Below, in pieces: positions 40,712-51,514 of a stretch of 64,000 nt of DNA. Origin of the DNA: Pseudoips prasinana (Eukaryota; Arthropoda; Insecta; Lepidoptera; Nolidae); NCBI GenBank assembly GCA_951640165.1, contig OX621234.1, positions 26,416,549-26,480,548 on the forward strand, read 5' to 3'. The stretch's first letter is position 1, and each line of letters opens with the position of its first letter. Below the pieces are notes generated by a model. It was not told the DNA's origin. It saw only the letters and a list, made by a program, of their open reading frames with translations, and ran no database searches. Position numbers and translations under genes: made by a program.

Positions 40712-41099
40712 GAATGGAATGTCCAAATTTAATAATTATTATTTAATATTTCATAATTTCAAAATGTGAATGGCAGAATCCGTACCGCATACTTCTTATG
40801 TTGTTCACAACAAATTCGCCTACATTGCTTATTATCATTATGGTGCCGTTTAACCTAGCGACCATGCGACATTTTTCAAATAACTTACATTTTTAAACTT
40901 GTGATATGTTGTTCACAACATAAGAAGTATGCGGTACGGATTCTGCCATTCACATTTTGAAATGTTAAATTTGGACATTCCATTCGAAATATATCACAAG
41001 TTTAAAAATGTAAGTTATTTGAAAAATGTCGCATGGTCGCTAGGTAATAATAATAATAAGCAACCATAATGATAATAAGCAATGTAGGCGAATTTACAA
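40712..41099. repeat. Complex foldback: three segments each repeated inverted in changed order
   Basis: Segment A (about 40712-40811), B (about 40811-40842) and C (about 40853-40907) are followed by inverted A (about 40908-40985), then inverted C (about 40990-41043) and inverted B (about 41065-41096). Inverted C is exact over 54 bp and inverted B over 32 bp. A carries about 25 extra bases relative to its inverse. A simple palindrome would give C'B'A', but the order here is A'C'B'. Confidence 0.9.
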
Positions 41100-41118
41100 G
41101 AAAAGTATAACAATCAAT

Positions 41119-41690
41119 AGTGTCACCCAGGAATGAAAGTGTCAACGAAATAAACAATCATCTTATTCAAAAAGTTCCCGGAAAAATAAAAAAATACAAA
41201 TTGATAGACACCGTGACTAATATCGAAGACGCAGTCCATTAACCCCAGGAACTTTTTAAATCATTAAACCCACATGAATTGACTTAAGAAATTGGAATTC
41301 CAATTATGCTTTTGAGAAATTTAAGCCTCCAAGAATGTGCATCGGGACGAGGCTGCTTATTTGAATATAAGGAATTGAAGGACAGTTTAGTTGTAGCAAC
41401 CATTATCACTGGCCCAGCTGGTCAACTAGCTCATATACCTACCGAGGATTCCGATGATCCCAAGTGATCTGCCAATCCCATTCAAACGGCTTCAATTTCC
41501 GATGAAAACATCTTTCGCCTAACCTAACTATCAACAAGTCCCATATCCAATCTTTCGAATTAGTAGGGATTTACCTACGTAAATAATGTTTTACTCATGG
41601 CCAACTGTATGTTGGTCTATCGCGGGTTGGAGGTCCTGAAAATCAATTTATTTTGCTGCCACAATTTAATATCAAATATCGTTTACAGGG
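41119..41690 (+). pseudogene. Helitron helicase (Pif1-like) C-terminal fragment
   Basis: Broken frames give, in order, NESVNEINNHLIQKVPG, IGIPIMLLRNLSLQECASG, ATIITGPAG, IPRIPMIPSDLPIPFKRLQF, a decayed INKSQ helicase block and the motif VI region HGQLYVGLSRVGGPE. This succession is specific to the RepHel protein of Helitrons. Several stops and frameshifts; the Rep domain is absent. Confidence 0.85.
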
Positions 41691-41699
41691 TAGCTCAAT

Positions 41700-42380
41700 A
41701 AATAGATTTTCAGGAGCAGAGAAAGTTAAAAATAAAGTAAAGGCCTTTTTACAAAATAAAAATTAAATTAAAAATATATTCAATATAAAATGTAGGAACT
41801 AAATTGGCATATGTCAATTGCACTTTTGGAATAACTAAAAAAATAACATTTTTTATTGGTTTTATCATTGTGGTGATCAGTGTGTTAACTATCTCTGTCA
41901 CTTTTAATCAAATCAGCCTTAAAAATCTGTTCTTCGATGTCTTCGGAATAATCTTCTTTTAGCCACACAAACATATTTTGTGGTTCTTCTCTATCCATCT
42001 AAATTATTAATATATATATACTGGAACATACTCATTCTGGACCATTATTAAACGATAAAAAATTTTATCATATGATACTAATTATAAATTAAGGACCAAC
42101 AAAAAATTTATACATACGTTGGCACTCGCGCCATGAGTGAAATGCCGCATAACGTGAACCGGCCGAACGAACCACCTCTCCTGAGTGACTGGTACACCCT
42201 TAGACGAAAAACCTGGCATGCGTGGGTTGTAGGAAAGAACTATAAAACTCAGCTATTGGACAAATGAGGCATTTATGCACATCTATACATAAATGGCACG
42301 AGTTTTAAATTCAGCGTGAGGGAAACGCTTTTAACGTGAGTGCTCGCGGGTTAATGACCCCACGCAAAAACGAGATAGTA
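41700..42380. other. Intergenic spacer before the R1 element
   Basis: AT-rich. 42120-42350 has a more balanced patch (GTGAACCGGCCGAACGAACC) that may be another remnant; no motif identified. Confidence 0.4.
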
Positions 42381-42392
42381 GGTATGTATGTG
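42381..42392. repeat. Target-site duplication, left copy
   Basis: GGTATGTATGTG, identical to 45318-45329 on the other side of the R1-clade element. Confidence 0.88.
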
Positions 42393-42411
42393 GTTCTTTC
42401 CCCCCCCCAAC

Positions 42412-43279
42412 TAATTTTGCAGGGCAACTTGAACCTCTGCATCGCTGCGCAAGCTCTTCTTGCGCAGACGATTGCTGAGCGTTCGGTTGCCCTAGCGATA
42501 GTGGCGGAGCCTCACTCCGTTCCTGACCACCCTCGGGTGTTCGGGGCGGATGTGGGCCTCGTCGCCATTTATTGGGCAGGGGGTAAACGTGACCCCCAAT
42601 GCGCACTCCTGGCCAAAGGGCCCGGATTCGTCGTCATGGAGTGGGGACCAGCAGTCGTGGTGGGCTGCTACATCTCCCCGAATTGCGGCCTCGAAAACTT
42701 TGAGGCGTACCTGCACGGGCTAACGAGCCATATTAGCTCTTATCAGTCCCGTCCGGTTCTCGTCCTGGGCGATTTTAACGCCCACTCTAGTGTGTGGGGC
42801 GATGTCCGGGATGACGTTCGAGGTGTGTCACTGCTGGAATGGGCCGCCGGACTGGACCTCCGTCTTTTAAATCAGGGGTCAGTCAGCACCTGTGTCGGGT
42901 GGCAGTGGGAGTCGATCGTCGACTTGACGTGGTCGACTCCCTCAGCCAGGCACCTGGTCTCGGGGTGGAGAGTTGCGGACGAAATTGCCACGCTGACGGA
43001 CCACCGACACATACTTTTCAGCGTGGCCTTCCGTCCACCCCGAGGCGGCCCTGACTGCAGTAGTGTTGTCTCACCGCGGCGCTGGTGCCTACGCCGCTTG
43101 GACCGCGACATGCTGACGGCTGCCACCGTCGCCATCGCCTGGTGGGCGAGTGAGGGTGGAGAGAGGATCCCGTCCGATCCCAATTCGCAAACGGACTGGT
43201 TCCGGGGCATAATGTCTGGCATCTGCGACACGTCGATGCCCCGGATCCGTCCGGGTGACAGACGAGGCTCGCAATATTA
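42412..43279 (+). pseudogene. R1-clade ORF2: apurinic-type endonuclease domain
   Basis: Open for almost 290 codons from LQGNLNLC. Motifs: VAEPHSVPDH, VVVGCYISPNCGLENFEAYL, the catalytic GDFNAHSSVWG, and LTDHRHILFSV near the end (the usual SDH is TDH). It stops at 43278-43280, within the normally continuous ORF2. Confidence 0.88.
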
Positions 43280-43719
43280 GTGGTCGGCCGAAATCACGCG
43301 ACTCCGCTCGGAGTATGTCATAGCGCGTCGCCAACACCAGCGGGCCCGTCGGAGGAGGCGAGCCAATGCCGAAGAGGCTGCCGGAGCGCACAGGGCGTAT
43401 CAAGTCGCCCGTACAAAATGGTACTGGGCAAGCTCAGACCGTGGGTCCCTCCGTTGACGAGTACCCTGGAACCGGATTTCCTGAGGAGGGTGGTGGACAC
43501 CCTCTTCCCTAGGGTCCAGGACAGTCCCTCGGACCCCCTGTCACCGTCGTACCATGGTTGGGACGACCAGTTGTAGGTGACGGAAGGGGAGTTGGACTGA
43601 GCAGTACGGCGACTTGCGGCCCCAAATACCGCCCCTGGCCCGGATGGGATACCGGGCAGGGCGTGGGTTTGCACCCTGGCAGTCCTGGGGGACCGGTTAA
43701 GGCAACTTCACCAGCTGCC

Positions 43720-44620
43720 TCCGTAGTGCCGTGTTCCCCACCTGCTGGAAAGAGGCAAGGCTAGTGCTTCTGCAGAAGCCGGGCAGGACCGCCGATTCTC
43801 CCTCAGCGTTCCGACCAATCTGCTTGCTGGACGAGGCGGGCAAGCTCTTTGAGCGTGTCATAGCCGTCGAGCGTGTCGTAGCGCGACAGATGCTCGCTGA
43901 GACGCATCTGTCGCGCGTTGGCCCCGACTTATCGGGTAGCCAGTTCGGTTTCCGGCAGGGACGTTCGACGCTGGACGCGATCAAACGCATACGCGCCCTG
44001 TCGGAGCCGCCGTTCGGGCGGGAGAGGAGTGGCGTTGGCGGTGAGCTTAGACATCGTCAACGCCTTCAACTCCGTCCCCTGGCGGGTGATACGGGAGGCA
44101 CTGGTCCATCATAACGTGCCTCCCTATTTCCGTGGTATAGTCGGGGCATATTTTCGCGACAGAACGATTAAATTCGTAGGTCGGAACGGGACTGAGTTCC
44201 AGGGGGAGCTCTCCTGCGGGGTTCCTCAGAGGTCCGTGTTAGGACCTCTACTATGGGGCCTCGCATACGATGCAGTCCTGCGGATATGACTCCCTCCCGG
44301 GGTGAGCGTCGTCTGTTATGTGGACGACACGCTCGTCATGGCCCGGGAACTAAATTTCCAGCGGTCGGTACGGCTCGCCGAACTCGGTGTCATCGCGACC
44401 ATAATGAGACTGAGCCTTCGGGTAGCGCCTCACAAGACCGAAGCGCTATTGTTCCACGGCTTACGCCGTAGGGAGGAACCACCCAGTATGTCGATGCGTG
44501 TAGGTGACGCAGAGGTCAGGGTGGGGCGGTACATGAAGTACCTGGGCCTCACCCTAGACAGCCGATGGGGCTTCGAGGAGCATTTCGGGCGTCTGGCCCC
44601 CGAGTGCGCCGGGTAACCGG
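43720..44620 (+). pseudogene. R1-clade ORF2: reverse transcriptase domain, frameshifted
   Basis: WKEARLVLLQKPG and FRPICLLDEAGKLFERVI (fingers), GSQFGFRQGRSTLDAI, SLDIVNAFNSVPW, the ELSCGVPQRSVLGPLLW block (GVPQGS with R for G), the palm YVDDTLVMA, then KTEALLF and MKYLGLTLDSRW. These lie in three different frames, so at least three indels have occurred. Confidence 0.9.
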
Positions 44621-45317
44621 TGCGTTAAACCGGCTTTTGCCGTACCTCGGGGGTCCCAGGGAAGAAGTTCGCCGCCTGTACGTAGGTGTCGTGCGATCCA
44701 TGGTTCTTTATGGGGCGCCCGTCTGGTCTGAACGCTTGAAGGGCGCCTCCCACTGCAGAGCTATTTTGAACAGCCTGCAGCGTGTGGTGGCCATACGGAT
44801 CGCACGAGGAAACCGGACGGTATCCACGGACCCCACCAAATGGGAGTCTCCTTCTGTGAGGCAGTTTTGCTGCAGAAGGAGGGCGCCAAACGGGATCGGG
44901 AACGAGCCGATCCCGCTCGTACCCGGAAGAGGCGTCGGGGCGGCGGCGGCAGCCGTTAGCCCAACTCCCCTCGGGGCCGCGGCGGCAGTGTGAGAAGCGT
45001 CCTCTACTGCCGCCACGTACAAGCGGCTCCGGGATGACAGCGATCTGTTTGTGGCGCAGTCGCTGTGCCGTACTGGCAGGAGTCGGCAATAGGGGAGGGC
45101 AATCCAGAGGAACCCTCCCAGGGTACGTGTCCCGACCATCTGGGACATGACGCAAAAGGGGGATACCGGAGCAGCAAACCCGCGTTCCCGGACTCCCCCA
45201 TCAGGCGCCAAGAGAAGTCCACGGCAGGTAGGTTTAGTCGGTGCAAGTCCGACTTACCCACCCGCAGACACTTTTTGCGGGTGGCATGCGAAGGCATTCC
45301 ACCTGCCTAAAAAAAAA

Positions 45318-45329
45318 GGTATGTATGTG
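45318..45329. repeat. Target-site duplication, right copy
   Basis: GGTATGTATGTG directly after the poly(A) tail of the R1 element. Confidence 0.88.
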
Positions 45330-45449
45330 AGTGCGTGTGTGTGTAAAAAATTATAACGTTTGAAATCTTTCTTCAAAGATTCGCACAAGTCCGTACGATA
45401 TTTTTTTTATTCTTTAAATTTGTTAAGTGAAGGTATGTCAAAGTTAGAT

Positions 45450-45499
45450 CTAATTACGAACCTTGAATGGGAGACACTCCATTCAATGTTCGTAATTAG
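45450..45499. repeat. Inverted repeat, 21-bp arms, 8-bp spacer
   Basis: Arms 45450-45470 and 45479-45499 match at 20 of 21 positions. Confidence 0.88.
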
Positions 45500-45654
45500 A
45501 GCGTTTGTGGGAAGTTTCAGTGTTTTTATGGGCTCTAAGATTTCTAGAAACAGTATCAAAGAGAGCACGAAAAGTATTGGCTTTTGTTAATGTTTCGACG
45601 TAAATAGGACCTAAATGTGGTACCTAGTTTATTAAAAAAAGATAATTTTCACTT

Positions 45655-45760
45655 AAACTTTCAGATTTGAATTTATTATACGGTAACGGTTCCTTAGCTC
45701 ACAGCATCCCTGTATACAGTAACTGCCATTTTGACTGTTATTTTCAAGTCTTATAAAGAA
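45655..45760 (+). other. Block duplicated from a perlecan intron (matches 15286-15400)
   Basis: Shared TATACGGTAAC, CCT(C/T)AGCTCACAG and TTTGACTGTTATTT in the same order as the intron after the LamG1 core exon. Confidence 0.72.
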
Positions 45761-46101
45761 TCATCTCATTTTTAGGGTTCCATAGCCAAATAGCAAAAAA
45801 CGGAACCCTTATAGATTCGTCATATCTGTCTGTCTGTCTGTTCGTCCGTATGTCACAGCCATTTTTTCCGAATCTATTAGAGCTGTACTGTTAAAACTTG
45901 GTAAGTAGATGTATTCGGTGAACCGCATAAAGATTTTTATAAAAAAAATAGAAAAAGAACAATTATTTTGGGGGATCCGCATACATAAAACTGAAACTCA
46001 AAAATATTTTTTTCATCGTACCCATACATGTGAGGTGTCTATTGATACGTCTTCAAAAATGATTTGCGCGAGAGACACATCCAAAGTGGAAAAATTTGTG
46101 T

Positions 46102-46123
46102 CCCCCCCCCCCCCCCCCCCCCC
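46102..46123. repeat. Poly(C) tract, 22 bases
   Basis: A homopolymer C run; length may vary or be misassembled. Confidence 0.95.
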
Positions 46124-46861
46124 ACTGTAGCACTGTAAAATAAGAGAAAGATAAAAAAAATGAAAATAAAAAAAAAAGATAAAAAAATATATTTTTCATA
46201 TTTTAATTCAATTTTCCATTTTAGCGAGTTAACAATGAGAGCCTCACTAGGCAGAGCCTGTATCGAGGCTATCAATAGACTATTGCATTTTATCATTAGG
46301 ACTAGGTCACAATTCACGTCATAAAGATTTAAGTTAATACATATTATATAAACAATTTGATTATTATTAATAAAATACAATTTGGTTTAGGGAAATTCAG
46401 GTAAATATCGTACTAATTATAAATTCACACAGTAATTAATATTAAACATTTAATAAAAAAAAACTAATAATAAGTCAACAGATACAAATTATGTAATTTA
46501 TGTTAATAATTATAAATGCGAAATGTATGTAAATCTAAAGTTAGAAGTGGGTGTGTGTGTATTTTGTGTGTGTACCTATGTGATTTATTTTTTTATTTTT
46601 AATATATCGGTTAAATGTCATATCAAATATAAGTTCTAAGGAGTTGTTCCGTTTCATAATAGTTTAGGTTGGAAATGTATTTCTTAGCTTTTAACTGAGC
46701 CTCGCGCATCTTACTCATTTTAATGTCGCATTTGCCAACCATTTTATTATACAGGTAGGGAATCATGTGCTCTTGAAACCGCTGGGCAAAAGAAGTTTTG
46801 TTTTTAGGAGTAAGGACTTTAAAAACTCTTTGTTTCAGCATATTAAGATAGTTTTTCGAGA

Positions 46862-46910
46862 GTCGCATACACACATAAAACTGTAATACAGTTTTATGTG
46901 TGTATGTGAC
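46862..46910. repeat. Inverted repeat, 22-bp arms, 5-bp spacer
   Basis: Arms 46862-46883 and 46889-46910 match at 21 of 22 positions; lies inside the minus-strand LINE. Confidence 0.88.
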
Positions 46911-47457
46911 TGCATTAAGTATGTAGTATCTTCGAATACTTAATAACCCAGCCTCTCTGTAAAGCTCTGCAGTAGAGAACCTGATGGGTTTCTTTAGCAT
47001 AACCTTCAAGATAGACCTTTGTGCTCTTTCAAGGCTAAGCAAATGTGATGTGGCTGCGCCACCCCATACATTAATATACTGCATTAACAGACTGGCAGAA
47101 TGAAACGTAGACGGATTTTAGAAGATCGACATTAGCTGGATCTCTCAGTTGTTTCATGACATATATAAATTTTCATGCTTGGTCCCTGAAAGTAAGCTTT
47201 TCATCGAGAATGACACCTAAATATTTTATTATCCTTACTCTTTAAACCCTACAGCAGCTGCATGTGAGGTTTGTTTTTATTGGATCCTGGCCACAAGTAT
47301 GAATTGGTATGTCCGGGCTTGAGATGGGTGAGGAAGCACTAGTCTTATGGAAACTTACAAATTTTGTTTTGCTGGGGTTCAAGGTCATCAGGTTATTGCG
47401 GAGCCATTTGGCTATTTCTGCCATGCCACGTGTTGCATTTTCAAAATATTTGGTCCA

Positions 47458-47517
47458 GGATGATACTGCAATTATTTTTCAAGACTCATGTCTTGAAAAA
47501 TAATTGCAGTATCATCC
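47458..47517. repeat. Perfect inverted repeat, 28-bp arms, 4-bp spacer
   Basis: Arms 47458-47485 and 47490-47517 around TCAT. It duplicates part of the LINE coding sequence in inverse, so it arose after insertion. Confidence 0.92.
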
Positions 47518-48219
47518 GCGTAACACACAACTTTAGAATTTTTCAGAGGTAAGATTGCCAATTCATTGATGTAGAGCAGGAATAGTGTCGGCCCTAGTAC
47601 GCTGCCCTGGGGGATTCCAAATGACGTTTTCTTTATAGTACTTAGCCAGGTCTCCACCTTAACGCATTGTTCTCTTTCAGATAGGTAGCTCCGGAACCAG
47701 TCCAGCATCACTCCCCTAATTCCGATGTTTTCCAGTCTTTTTAGGAGAATTGGAATGGCGACCGTGTCAAACTCCTTGGCGAGATCCAGGAATACTCCAA
47801 GACATGCTCGGCCATTGTCTAGGTGCGAGACAATTTCAGTCGTAGTCAAATTGTATTTCTGACAGTAAGTACATGATTTTCTTCAATGTACATATCTAGC
47901 CGTTTATTTACAACACTCTCTAATATTTTTGAAAATACCGGAAGTAATAAAATTGGACGATAGTTACTAGGCAAGATAGATTCCCCCTTTATAGATTGCT
48001 ATTATGGCTTTATGGATTGGTATTATATATAAAAAAAATATATGATGTACATTACCATGTAAACTAACAACGAAAATTGGTTTGACGAGATCTAGCAAGT
48101 AGTTTTTTTAACACGTCATAATCGTAAACCGCAATATCTTTCATTTAATCAACTGAATACTTGCTGCTACGGAACCCTTCATGGGCGAGTCCGACTCGCA
48201 CTGGCCGGTTTTAAATATT

Positions 48220-49050
48220 TAACTTTAAACTGATAAAAATTTGTTTACATGTGATAGTATTTGTCTATAACTATATCTATTATACTACAAACTATATCCT
48301 CAAAATGCTCTTACGGCCTAAATATAAAAATGAAAACTTCTGTTGTAGTTGCATAAATCAAACAAATTACAAAATAGATTTCATATCCATGTTGGAATTT
48401 GTCTAATCTAAACAATAGTTACCAAACTTGTTTTCACTCACCACCAGTTAATAAATTTCGTACACTTCACAATATAAACTTTCATCACCAGTTTTATCTC
48501 AACCTATTACTTTAAGTTTCTAAATATTAGTGCAAAAATGAGCTAGTTTAAACCAAACAAACTTGTAGTTCGGCCAAATTTTTGTTTACCTAAGTAATTT
48601 CTTGGTATTATAAATATGTTAATTTTAGTACGAGGATAGTATGTCATGTTAAAATACTATGTGGTAGTGATATGCTGTACGTTTACGTTTCGTGTCCGTG
48701 GAATTTGCCAACTTTGGCCTCTTCGTCTCCAAGTTCTTAGATGAATGGCTAGACCTGCAGCCTCCGTTGTACATTCATGATCAGTGAAGCTGCAGCGTGT
48801 TGAGCAGGAAGTTGATCATAATCAGGCACTCCATCAATGTACAGCATCATTCATAAGTATAACAATGAATAGAACCTGAACCTTACATCTATTATTAAAT
48901 TAAAATGTTTGCTATATTGTATGTAAGCCATTAGATATCATATACCTAGGTCTAACTATTGTTTTGAATTTATTTCTAACTTTATTATTAAACTTCGCCA
49001 GTTCTGTGCCTAATGTCATTGGTCAGCGCCAAGCATAGCAGAAAATACTT
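48220..49050 (+). pseudogene. Decayed duplicate of a perlecan LamG1 exon and flanking introns
   Basis: Matches 15685-16330 with the same order: TAAACTGAT, GATAGTATT; AGCTAGTTTAA, TAATTTCTTGGT, GTCATGTTAAA, CTATGTG, GTGATATG; exon words GAATT..CAACTTTGGCC and GATGAATGG; then TTCATAAGTATAACAATGAA and TAAAATGTTTGC. The exon copy has stops and lacks an intact splice acceptor. Its 48786-48843 segment is inverted relative to 16155-16212. About 90 bp extra is present near 48950-49040. Confidence 0.85.
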
Positions 49051-49307
49051 TTATTTGAAGTAATATAATGTTCTAGTATAATTTATAAACCAGTTATAAT
49101 ATTTTCAAAAGATCTAACTTTAATATTAGGTAACATTACTTATCGTACAAATGACAAAAATATACCATAGTATCAAATATAATTGAATAAGGAAATATTA
49201 TAAGTAATACTTTATTTTAATTTATAAACTAGGTAGACGCTCATTGAGTATAGATGAGATGTACACCGGGGCGTACTAACGAAGTGGCTTGAATTACGCC
49301 TGAACGC

Positions 49308-49505
49308 GTGAACTTGCCGTGGGTGCTATCCTCCCTCACCTCGAAGTCTGTGTGGGAAGGAAAGGCTGTTACATCACCTACGGACAGCATTGCGGGAGCG
49401 ACCTGGATTCTGCCCAGCACTCACTCGTTGAGTGAAGTCTATGAGGCCGAGAGACGAGTCCTGGTCGCAGAGATCGGAGGGAATCCACTGCACCTGCTCA
49501 GGTAT
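49308..49505 (+). other. Orphan coding-like segment
   Basis: A 70-codon ORF in a GC-richer patch (about 49255-49730), with an exon-like ending LHLLR followed by a possible donor CAG|GTATAG. No domain recognised. It could be an exon of an unknown gene, a transposon piece or a captured gene fragment. Confidence 0.35.
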
Positions 49506-50472
49506 AGTATCCAGAATTAAGACCATTTGCTACCATCCAACAGACAGTGTGCGTTAGAGGCAGACGCATAGCTTTCTCGAATTTCACACCTACACAACTT
49601 CGCAAGTCATCCTCGCACTACTTGCTTCGTCCATATATCCAGTGAAGACGTAGCCGAAAACTCGTGCGATACTTCGGAATTAGGTAATGTCTGAAGTGGT
49701 TGTCAGTTCACCACGGCAAAGAGTATATATTACATTATTTCGTAAATGCATGCTATGGTTTTTTATAGTCATTGTATTCGAAGTATGTACAAATAGAAAT
49801 TCATTTCTTATTGCTTCATTATGTAAGTAATCACCTGAGAGACTCAATATATACTTATATTATACAGAGGAATGGTTTGTATGTATGTTTCAAATGAATA
49901 GGCTCAAAAAGTACTCGACCGATTTTAAAAGTTCATTCACCATTTGACTGCTACATTATCACTGATTCATATAGGCTATTTTAATTGCAAGAAAAAAATA
50001 AGGATCCCTACTAAAACTACAATAATGTTACCCAAGGTGTATTAAAAAGCCTATAAAAAATCTTTCATCGCATGCGCTGCGAAATCTATTGATGATAGAA
50101 CAAAAAAAATGCTCCCCAATATTAAAGAACATATAAATATCTACAAAAAATGTCACGAGCATGTGTCCAACTATTGTAGTTATGTTACTATAACGACTTT
50201 TTACATTTTAAAATTTAATAGAAATTCCGACCTAAATCAGGCCAAGTTTTATACCTTTGCCCTGTCCTTACCTATATAAATGATTTCTCAAACAAAGCTG
50301 TTTAAATATCTGTAAATTACTTTTTTGTTATTAAAATCGGACATTCCATTCCAAAGATATTAAGAGATTAAAATTTAAATAAAATTAATTCGCCGCTACG
50401 TCACCGCCGCGCGCCGTAACGTACGAGTAACGAGTGCCGAGGCCGAAGAGAGGTGGAAATCCCGTTATAAAA

Positions 50473-50762
50473 AAAACCGGCTAAGTGCGAGTCGGACTCG
50501 CGCATGAAGGGTTCCGTACTCTTATTTTCTATAAAAATGAGCAAAAAATTCCATTCTATAAAAACGTTTGTTGTATAGGAGCCCCCTTAAATATTTATTT
50601 TATTTTGTTTTTTTTTGTATTCGTTGTTATAGCGGCAACAGAAATACATCATCTGTATAATTTCAATTTCAACTGTCTAACTATCACGGTTCATGAGATA
50701 CAGCCTGGTGACATACGGACAGACAGACAGACAGAAAGTATTTGGGTACGGAACCCTAAAAA
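50473..50762. mobile_element. Complete copy of the AAACCGGC...GGAACCCTAAA repeat
   Basis: Begins AAACCGGCTAAGTGCGAG, contains GTCGGACTCGCGCATGAAGG, ends with GACAGACAGACAG and GGTACGGAACCCTAAA. AGGGTTCCGTAC near the left end and GTACGGAACCCT at the right end form a 12-bp inverted repeat. Confidence 0.75.
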
Positions 50763-51514
50763 TGATACGGCATCGGGAAGAGTGTACAGCGTTCATCCTT
50801 CACAATGTACGAGGCCCAACATCGTTCCAGATCTTAAAAACAGTTGACGGAGTTACTAAAGAAATTTACCAAGCCGCTTGCCGAGAGAGGTTTACGTTAT
50901 GCCTAAATATAAAAAAAAATTCCACCCTTTGAAGTCGGGACGGGCCGCTAGTTAGGTATACGTGGATTAATATTGTCTATAAATTTAAGTTATTTTGATC
51001 TCAGTATAATTGGTAATTTTCCGCATTCTTAAATGTATTTTTCTTCTGAGAAACTGCTTTACATCATATATTATACACTAGCTTAATCTAAAAAAAAGGA
51101 AGAATACATAGCAATTGTCTTTATTGTCACTAAGTCAAATAAAGTAAAATAAGAATCAACGATGCATTAATCACAAAAGTAACTCCCATTAGATTAGGTT
51201 CCGACCACGGCATTGATAGGTCTAATATCACATTTTGTGAACGAAACCATATCGCGATTTAAAACGATGATTACGCCATCTACTAACAAAACTATAAAGC
51301 GGTAAAATTAAGATGTGTGCATATTTTTTGGGTGAGATTTATTCGATCATCTATTGATTAAAACTATTAAAAGTCTTTATTTAGACGATGACGAGTACGG
51401 CATTTTAAGCAACTTGGCATAAAAAACTAAATTATCTAAAATTCGAGTTGGCGTAAATTGTTGGTGTCGATCTATTGAATCAGTTTTGGATTACCTTTTT
51501 TAACAACAAATTAT

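Larger units (their letters stand above)
42393..45317 (+). mobile_element. R1-clade non-LTR retrotransposon, 5' truncated (Waldo-like target choice)
   Basis: GC-rich insertion of 2.9 kb with a short poly(A) at 45309-45317 and a 12-bp target duplication. It has an APE-type endonuclease, a reverse transcriptase in several frames and a C-terminal region. The duplicated target, read on the other strand, is CACATACATACC, an ACAY repeat as favoured by Waldo-type R1 elements (established for that family); GT repeats follow directly. ORF1 is missing. Confidence 0.9.
46623..47860 (-). pseudogene. CR1/Jockey-like non-LTR reverse transcriptase, decayed
   Basis: On the minus strand: FLDLAKEFDTV, RLENIGIRGVMLDWFRSYL, GIPQGSVLGPTLFLLYINEL, the palm YADDTAIIF, WLRNNLMTLNPSKTKFV, then NVWGGAATSHLLSLERAQRS and a C-terminal region. 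Frame breaks lie between the pieces. The coding strand is disrupted inside by a 28-bp palindrome at 47458-47517 that immediately follows the YADD block. Confidence 0.88.
45772..48214 (-). mobile_element. Dispersed repeat interrupted by a nested LINE
   Basis: The left end starts TTTAGGGTTCCATAGCC with TCTGTCTGTCTGTCTG; the right end finishes ACGGAACCCTTCATGGGCGA and CTGGCCGGTTTT. An uninterrupted copy of this family (reverse orientation) is 50473-50762. The two ends here are separated by about 1.9 kb containing a minus-strand LINE. Confidence 0.72.

Noticed and set aside
42331..45297. Minus-strand ORFs of 90-180 codons over the R1 element
   Set aside because: Mirror frames of GC-rich retrotransposon code; no conserved motif on that strand.
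46039..46380. Minus-strand 113-codon ORF with a Gly run
   Set aside because: Gly run is the poly(C) tract read on the other strand; the rest is low complexity.
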